Position numbers and translations under genes: made by a program
Part shown: positions 7,052 through 11,631 of the stretch, piece by piece
How positions within the stretch are numbered: position 1 is the first letter of the stretch
Layout of the letters: each line of letters opens with the position of its first letter
Notes under the pieces: model-generated
The model's input: the letters and a program-made list of their open reading frames with translations, nothing else
Told to the model about the DNA's origin: nothing
The model's database searches: none
Source of the DNA: an uncultured cyanobacterium
GTDB lineage: Bacteria > Cyanobacteriota > Vampirovibrionia > Gastranaerophilales > Gastranaerophilaceae
Assembly: GCA_947073895.1 (NCBI GenBank)
Contig: CAMTNN010000023.1
Span: 1-13,576 of the forward strand
Reading direction: 5' to 3'
DNA: 13,576 bases

Positions 7052-8560
7052 ATGAAAAATAAAATTCTTACAGTGTTAGTAGCATTTTTTGCCCTGACTT
7101 CAAGTGTGTTTGCTCAAGACGGACTTCGTACGATGTTTGTGAATAACAAGGCTGTTATTTGCGGAATAAATATCCGTAACTTTAATGCAAAAGATACTAA
7201 CGGTAACGGAATTATAGATAATAACGAAGAAAGCGGAAATTTTATTAACGCGGTTGAACGTCTTGATGAAATTCAAGCTGCGGGGATAAATGTTTTACAT
7301 GTGCTTCCTATTACTCCAGTAGGTAAGTTAAAATCATTGGGGACTGCGGGGTCTTTGTATGCTATCGCTGATTTTGATTCTATTAATCATCAGCTTGTTG
7401 ATTTAACTTCAGAAATGACTCCTATGGAGCAGGCTAAATATTTTGTAGATGAATGCCATAAACGCGGAATTAAGGTTGTAATTGATCTTCCGAGTTGCGG
7501 CAGTTATGATTTGTTCTTAACAAATCCTGAGTTATTTATAAAAGACAAAAAACAACTTTCTGTTGTGCCAACTGATTGGACTGATGTAAGACTTTTAAAT
7601 ACAGGTAACGATGAAAGCTTAAATCAAGATGTTTTGGATGTTCATAAACGATTTGTTGATATGGTTATGGATATCGGAGCTGATGGTATAAGAGCTGATG
7701 TCGCAACTATAAAACCGTTTAAGTTCTGGCAGGAAATAATTAATTATTCAAGAGAACGTAATCCGGAATTTTTATATTTGGCAGAGGCGTCTGATTCTTG
7801 GAGAGAGCCTCCTTCTAAGTATGCAGAGTTTACTCCGTATGACAAATTGTTTTCAGCAGGTTTTGACGGATATTACGGCAGCTTCTTCGGGCTTAAGGAT
7901 TGGAAAACAGCAGACGAGCTATATGAACATGTAAAATTTAATAAAAAACTTTTGACATCTTATCCTGAGAGCAAAGGTGTGATAATGTCGTTTACGACAC
8001 ATGATGAAACAAGTCCTATTATTTTAAAAGGCGAAAATCTTTCTGTTATGATGTGCTGGCTAGAAGCAACCTTGCCGTTCAATCCTTACTTTATAGATGG
8101 ATTTCAATTCGGCGATGATTATATTTACCCTTGGGCGAATACTAAAGCTTGTTTTACGGAAACAGATGATGATTATTATTTTGTTCACAGAGGAAAATTA
8201 GATATTTTTAATTATTCAAGAAGACCGCAAGGGAATAATGATTTAGTTAAAACTAATTTTAAGAATGCGTTTGAGTTTAGAAAAAATAATCTTGATTTAG
8301 TAACAAAAGGAACTTGGTCACCGATTAAAACTGATAAGCCTTCTGTATTTGCTTATACAAGAAGCTATCAAGGTGAAACAATCCTTGTTGTCGGAAATTT
8401 GGATTATAAACATACACAAAAGCGTGTTAAAATAAAAGTTGCAGGAATTAAGAAAGACGAAGTCCTTGAAATGATACAAGGGCAAGATATTTGCAAAACT
8501 CGCAAAAATAAAATCTTTGTTGATTTAGAAGCGGGACAGATTAGAGTATTTAAGATTTAA
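7052..8560 (+). CDS. Exported GH13 alpha-amylase-family protein
   Basis: This 502-residue protein has a Sec signal peptide (MKNKILTVLVAFFALTSSVFA, cleavage likely after residue 21, before QDG), so it acts in the periplasm or outside. It has a GH13 (beta/alpha)8 barrel. DTNGNGIIDNNE at 48-59 occupies the place of the family's DxNxDG metal loop and reads like an EF-hand loop. VVIDLPSCG (142-150) is region I, GIRADVA has putative nucleophile Asp216 with Arg214, LYLAEAS has acid/base Glu245, and FTTHDET has His317/Asp318. The catalytic triad is thus complete, but region I lacks the usual Asn-His that contacts the -1 sugar. A beta-sandwich C-terminal domain follows from about residue 415. The substrate is presumably an alpha-glucan or alpha-glucoside, unproven. 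A strong GGAGGGG precedes the ATG. It lies between lpxB and trpS. Confidence 0.85.
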   Translation: MKNKILTVLVAFFALTSSVFAQDGLRTMFVNNKAVICGINIRNFNAKDTNGNGIIDNNEESGNFINAVERLDEIQAAGINVLHVLPITPVGKLKSLGTAGSLYAIADFDSINHQLVDLTSEMTPMEQAKYFVDECHKRGIKVVIDLPSCGSYDLFLTNPELFIKDKKQLSVVPTDWTDVRLLNTGNDESLNQDVLDVHKRFVDMVMDIGADGIRADVATIKPFKFWQEIINYSRERNPEFLYLAEASDSWREPPSKYAEFTPYDKLFSAGFDGYYGSFFGLKDWKTADELYEHVKFNKKLLTSYPESKGVIMSFTTHDETSPIILKGENLSVMMCWLEATLPFNPYFIDGFQFGDDYIYPWANTKACFTETDDDYYFVHRGKLDIFNYSRRPQGNNDLVKTNFKNAFEFRKNNLDLVTKGTWSPIKTDKPSVFAYTRSYQGETILVVGNLDYKHTQKRVKIKVAGIKKDEVLEMIQGQDICKTRKNKIFVDLEAGQIRVFKI

Positions 8561-8572
8561 CGAGGTATATAT

Positions 8573-9571
8573 ATGCAAAGAATGGTATCAGGAATGCGTT
8601 CCACAGGAAAATTACACTTAGGACATTATTTGGGTGTAATAGATAACTGGCTTAAACTCCAAAATGAGTATGAGTGTTATTTCTTTATTGCGGACTGGCA
8701 TGCTCTGACTACTAAATATGACAAAACAGAAAATCTTAAACAAGATGTTTTGGAAGTTGCAATGGACTGGCTTGCTTGCGGAATTGACCCTGAAAAATCT
8801 ACGATTTATGTTCAATCACAAGTTCCTGAGATTGCGGAACTTCATATTTATTTAAGTATGATTACACCTCAAAACTGGGTAGAGCGTGATCCGACCTTGA
8901 AGGATATGGCAAAGATTCTTAAATCAAAAGAGGGTATGGCTTCTCAAATTAACTATGGCTTAATGGGCTATCCTGTTTTGATGTCAGCTGATATTATGAT
9001 GTTTAATGCCGATTTTGTACCGGTAGGTATTGATCAGGTTGCTCACGTTGAGTTGACCAGAGATATTACAAGAAGATTTAATAATATCTATAACACAGAT
9101 TTCTTCCATGAAGCTCAGCCAAAATTGAACGAATGTTCTTTGATTTGCGGTTTAGACGGAAACAAAATGGGTAAATCTTTTAATAATGATATTAAAATTT
9201 CTGATACCGCAGAAGTTACAGCTAAAAAAGTTATGTCAGCTATAACCGATAGAAGCAGAATGAGAAAAGATGACCCGGGTCATCCTGAGGATTGCGAAGT
9301 AGCTTACAAATATTGGAAGATATTTGGCTCAGAAGAAGAAGTTGAAACTGTAAAATGTGAATGCGAAAAAGGTGCTCGCGGATGTGCTGATTGCAAACGC
9401 CAGTTAGGTGCAAAAATCAATGAACGATTTGCAGAAATTCGTGAACGCAGACGTTATTACGAAGAACATCCTGAAATTGTAAAACAAATTCTTGCAGAAG
9501 GTTCTGCTAAAGCTCGTATTGAAGCTCAAAAAATATTAAAAGAAGTTAAAAGCTTGATTGGAATGTACTAG
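8573..9571 (+). CDS. trpS: Tryptophanyl-tRNA synthetase with Fe-S-type cysteine motif
   Basis: TrpRS charges tRNA-Trp with tryptophan in the cytosol as a class Ic dimer. The 332 residues (B. subtilis 330) include the HIGH motif as KLHLGHYLG (13-21) and the KMSKS motif as KMGKS (198-202). Between them are the specificity segments MGYPVLMSADIMMF and VGIDQVAHVELTRD. The anticodon-binding C-terminal half carries Cys241, Cys264, Cys271 and Cys274. Their spacing C-x22-C-x6-C-x2-C is the one I recall for the [4Fe-4S]-bearing TrpRS of Thermotoga maritima. An extra Cys262 is also present. The gene starts 12 nt after the amylase-like stop with GAGG upstream, so it is likely co-transcribed. I see no T-box leader or trp attenuator. 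Confidence 0.97.
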   Translation: MQRMVSGMRSTGKLHLGHYLGVIDNWLKLQNEYECYFFIADWHALTTKYDKTENLKQDVLEVAMDWLACGIDPEKSTIYVQSQVPEIAELHIYLSMITPQNWVERDPTLKDMAKILKSKEGMASQINYGLMGYPVLMSADIMMFNADFVPVGIDQVAHVELTRDITRRFNNIYNTDFFHEAQPKLNECSLICGLDGNKMGKSFNNDIKISDTAEVTAKKVMSAITDRSRMRKDDPGHPEDCEVAYKYWKIFGSEEEVETVKCECEKGARGCADCKRQLGAKINERFAEIRERRRYYEEHPEIVKQILAEGSAKARIEAQKILKEVKSLIGMY

Positions 9572-9593
9572 CAAAAAATATTTTTACGTTACT

Positions 9594-9599
9594 TATAAT
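9594..9599 (+). promoter_or_regulatory. Possible -10 element before the L,D-transpeptidase gene
   Basis: A perfect TATAAT lies 3 nt before ATG 9603, and no Shine-Dalgarno sequence is visible there. No convincing -35 is present at 17 nt. If active, transcription would begin around 9606, favouring a leaderless or short-leader message starting at ATG 9612 or 9621. It may be chance in an AT-rich gap. Confidence 0.2.
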
Positions 9600-9602
9600 A
9601 GT

Positions 9603-10199
9603 ATGAAAATAATGAATACTATGCGTACATTTGCAATTGCAGCTGTTGCTGCAGCACCTTTATTATCGACTCCTGTTTATTCTCAAACTCAAAAACAGGA
9701 CACATTTGAACATTCAATTCCTGCATCAGGCAGTTCTAAGTTTAATGCACTTGTAGGTGCGCCGTCTGCCAAAATCACAATAGCAGGAGTTGAGCGAAAC
9801 GCTGTTATTGTTGTTGATTTGAGTAAAAATGTTTTATATAAATACGATAAAGATGGACATCCTGAAACCGCTTACCTTGTCGCTAGTGGGAAAAAGTCTT
9901 CTCCCACTGATGAGGGAGTCAGAATTGTTACGCATATTGAATCGTATCCTTATAAAACCGCTTATGGAACGAAAAGAAAAAGGAATCCAAAGGCTTATGG
10001 TCCAAAGATTGTTTGTTTGAATAAAATTGACCCGAAAACCGGTGTTCAATCCAATACAGGAGAATTTATCCATGGAAACAATGACCCTTCAAGTATCGGC
10101 AAATATGCTTCTCTAGGTTGTATCAGAATGGATAATGATGTTATTAAAAAGCTTTCGCAAGAAGTAAAACGCGGTGATATCGTTATTATCCAAAAATAG
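9603..10199 (+). CDS. Exported L,D-transpeptidase (YkuD domain)
   Basis: YkuD-family L,D-transpeptidases form 3-3 cross-links in peptidoglycan or anchor proteins to it, using a Cys-His pair in the periplasm. With the start at 9603 the protein has 198 residues. It has a signal peptide (hydrophobic core FAIAAVAAAPLL, likely cleavage after VYS) and a domain beginning near ITIAGVERNAVIVVDLSKN. The signature FIHGNNDPSSIGKYASLGC follows, then IRMDN. His157 and Cys173 are the catalytic pair. An upstream in-frame ATG at 9558 lies inside trpS and puts charged residues before the signal peptide, so I rejected it. ATG 9612 and 9621 are also possible. No clear ribosome binding site is seen. The 3' end overlaps the convergent minus-strand gene by 14 nt, with no terminator between them. 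Confidence 0.93.
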   Translation: MKIMNTMRTFAIAAVAAAPLLSTPVYSQTQKQDTFEHSIPASGSSKFNALVGAPSAKITIAGVERNAVIVVDLSKNVLYKYDKDGHPETAYLVASGKKSSPTDEGVRIVTHIESYPYKTAYGTKRKRNPKAYGPKIVCLNKIDPKTGVQSNTGEFIHGNNDPSSIGKYASLGCIRMDNDVIKKLSQEVKRGDIVIIQK

Positions 10200-11175
10200 A
10201 TTTTAGTAATTTTATCAAATCATCTTTATTATATCTTCCGTGAATAATCATATCTGCAGAATTTGGGTTTAACGGGATTAATTTTTCCATATATTCATTT
10301 GAAGCTTTCAAATCTTTTTCAGCCTGTTCTGTTTTAACTCCGCTTTGGGCAGCTCTGTCAATAAAACTCTTTTGTCTTGTTTCAGCAGGAACTTCTACTC
10401 TTAAAATCAAATCAGCCAGCTTTTCTATTTCAGGAAACTGGGTTTGAAGCCCTTCTATAAAAATATACTTGCTGCTTTTGACTTCTTCTGATTTTGGGTA
10501 AACTATTCCTGTTGAAAAATCAGTAACAGGTGTTTTAACATCATTTCCGTTTCTCAACTCTGTAATATCTTCTTTTAGCTGGTCAAGATTAATCCTGTGT
10601 GTTCCGTTTGCAAGATTGTCTTCAAAAATATCTTTTAGTCCGATTTCTTTGTGTTCACACATAGCATGATAGAATGGTGAATTAAAAAATGTTTTTACGG
10701 GCTTTTTCTTTGGAGCTTCAAAAACTTCTATTTTGGAATTATTTAGCCATTCATTATTTTCTGCATTATAAATATCCGGTTTAATATTTAAATTAGGATT
10801 TTCTTTTTGACCATTAATTACCGATTCAAACCATTGTTTTGCCCGTCCGAATGGCCCAAAATCTTCATAACCAAACCAGAATTCTTGTTGAGTATTCGCA
10901 ACACTGCAATCGGTTTTAGCAAAACCATTCAAGGTACTTTCTATAACCATTTTGAATCCTGAAAGGATTTTTGTCAGCTGCCCGTGTTGGTTTTGCTGGT
11001 ACCAATCGATAATATCGGATTTAAAATTGATTTCAATGATATCATCTGCTGTTCCAACTTTGCTTGCCAGTTTTTGAAGCTCCGCGGTTTCATAATCTTT
11101 TAATAACTTTTTCCCGCTGATGAGCAAATTTGCATTGAAACTCGGGCTTGTGTTTCTTAAGCTATTTAATTCCAT
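10186..11175 (-). CDS. Hypothetical protein with uridine kinase/phosphoribulokinase-like C-terminal half, no P-loop
   Basis: This 329-residue protein begins at ATG 11175, 14 nt inside the upstream CoaD-like gene; a further in-frame ATG at 11262 would overlap that gene too deeply. Residues about 193-314 read like the C-terminal part of the uridine kinase/PRK fold. RINLDQLKEDITELRNG parallels the FDHP..LL..L..L..G stretch. KTPVTDFSTG parallels PxYDFxT. KYIFIEGLQT parallels vvivEGi. LADLILRVEVPAETRQ parallels DlkifVdtdaDtR, and SADMIIHG matches the terminal ADiii. No GxxxxGK[ST] Walker A exists anywhere in the protein, so it may be a catalytically dead or divergent kinase. The first 100 residues (LRNTSPSFNANLLISGKKL onward) are unrecognised. 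They resemble, by recollection only, N-terminal segments recurring in gut Melainabacteria proteins. No signal peptide is seen. Confidence 0.7.
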   Translation of the reverse strand: MELNSLRNTSPSFNANLLISGKKLLKDYETAELQKLASKVGTADDIIEINFKSDIIDWYQQNQHGQLTKILSGFKMVIESTLNGFAKTDCSVANTQQEFWFGYEDFGPFGRAKQWFESVINGQKENPNLNIKPDIYNAENNEWLNNSKIEVFEAPKKKPVKTFFNSPFYHAMCEHKEIGLKDIFEDNLANGTHRINLDQLKEDITELRNGNDVKTPVTDFSTGIVYPKSEEVKSSKYIFIEGLQTQFPEIEKLADLILRVEVPAETRQKSFIDRAAQSGVKTEQAEKDLKASNEYMEKLIPLNPNSADMIIHGRYNKDDLIKLLKSIFG

Positions 11176-11530
11176 TTTTGAAATGCTCCTGAATAAATTT
11201 ATTAACAGCATCTGGAACCATTTTGCTAATATCCAGACCTTTTGCAATGTTTTCTCTAACAATTGTTGCAGAAAGTCTCTCTGCGTTTGGAGCTTCAGGT
11301 AGAATGATTGTTGTTAAATCAGAGTTAATAGATCGATTAAATTGTGCTAGATCTTGTTCAAATTGAAATTCATCCTTCTCACGAGCGCCACGTAAAATAA
11401 ATGTTATTCCATGTTCGCGAGCGTAATCTCCCGTAAGTCCTTCATAGTAATCGACTTTTATATTAGGATAATCTTTTAAACTAATCAATAAGTCAGCATA
11501 ATCCACATGACTTCTTAGTCTTTTCCTCAT
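11162..11530 (-). pseudogene. coaD: CoaD-like nucleotidyltransferase, N-terminally truncated at the composition junction
   Basis: The 122 residues align by eye with the C-terminal two thirds of pantetheine-phosphate adenylyltransferase (CoaD, about 160 aa), which makes dephospho-CoA from phosphopantetheine. YPNIKVDYYEGLTGDYAREH corresponds to LPNVEV..FSGLLVDYAREK. FILRGAREKDEFQFEQDLAQFNR corresponds to vIvRGLRavsDFEYEfQmA.mNr. LSATIVREN stands where SSSLVKE normally is. The first ~50 residues with the PGSFDPITNGH (HxGH) nucleotide-binding motif are missing, and an in-frame TAA directly precedes the ATG. The apparent start MRKRLRSH is therefore not native. Only about 100 nt separate it from the next gene, too little to encode the lost part in any frame. 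It overlaps the downstream gene by 14 nt. A specialised CoaD paralogue is possible because the RG-R block deviates. Confidence 0.7.
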
Positions 11531-11549
11531 TTATCCTATATTTCTTCAT
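11493..11549 (-). other. Short divergent open frame at the junction
   Basis: On the minus strand, ATG at 11549 is preceded by GGGGAGA and opens MKKYRINEEKTKK before stopping at 11493. It looks like the first codons of a gene divergent from the one at 11632, with the stop reached only after the sequence has become the CoaD-like gene. If so, the join lies between about 11500 and 11549. The frame is short and could be chance. Confidence 0.3.
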
Positions 11550-11591
11550 AGATTTCTCCCCTTTTTCTTTCTTTTTTCTCATAAGAAAGAA
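11500..11591. other. Composition and lineage junction
   Basis: Left of this stretch the codon use is AT-rich and the reading frame is a truncated CoaD-like gene. Right of it lies a GC-richer Bacteroides-type gene with its own promoter. Two unrelated backgrounds meet here without any integrase, transposase, tRNA or recognisable attachment site. An assembly chimera or a recent rearrangement explains this; the sequence alone cannot separate them. Confidence 0.65.
11565..11591. repeat. 9-bp perfect inverted repeat upstream of the acyl-CoA synthetase
   Basis: TTCTTTCTT (11565-11573) and AAGAAAGAA (11583-11591) are exact inverted copies around a 9-base spacer, ending where the TATATTTG promoter element begins. 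It could be an operator or hairpin for the gene at 11632, or a structure associated with the join. It is not followed by a T tract on either strand, so it is not a terminator. Confidence 0.5.
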
Positions 11592-11599
11592 TATATTTG
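11592..11599 (+). promoter_or_regulatory. Bacteroides-type -7 promoter element
   Basis: TATATTTG matches the Bacteroidetes -7 consensus TAnnTTTG exactly and lies 32 nt before ATG 11632. The expected -33 TTTG is not clear, only TTTC within the inverted repeat. The A-rich leader without a Shine-Dalgarno sequence is also typical of Bacteroides. This supports the right-hand segment starting before about 11590. Confidence 0.45.
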
Positions 11600-11631
11600 T
11601 ATCCTAGTTTAAACGAAAACCAAAGCATGAT

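Noticed and set aside
9558..9602. N-terminal extension of the L,D-transpeptidase starting inside trpS
   Set aside because: It overlaps the trpS 3' end and would place MECTSKKYFYVTYNS before a normal signal peptide. The later ATGs give a standard export signal.
11176..11262. Upstream start for the kinase-like minus-strand gene
   Set aside because: It would overlap the CoaD-like gene by about 100 nt in another frame, and the added residues look like a shadow of that gene.
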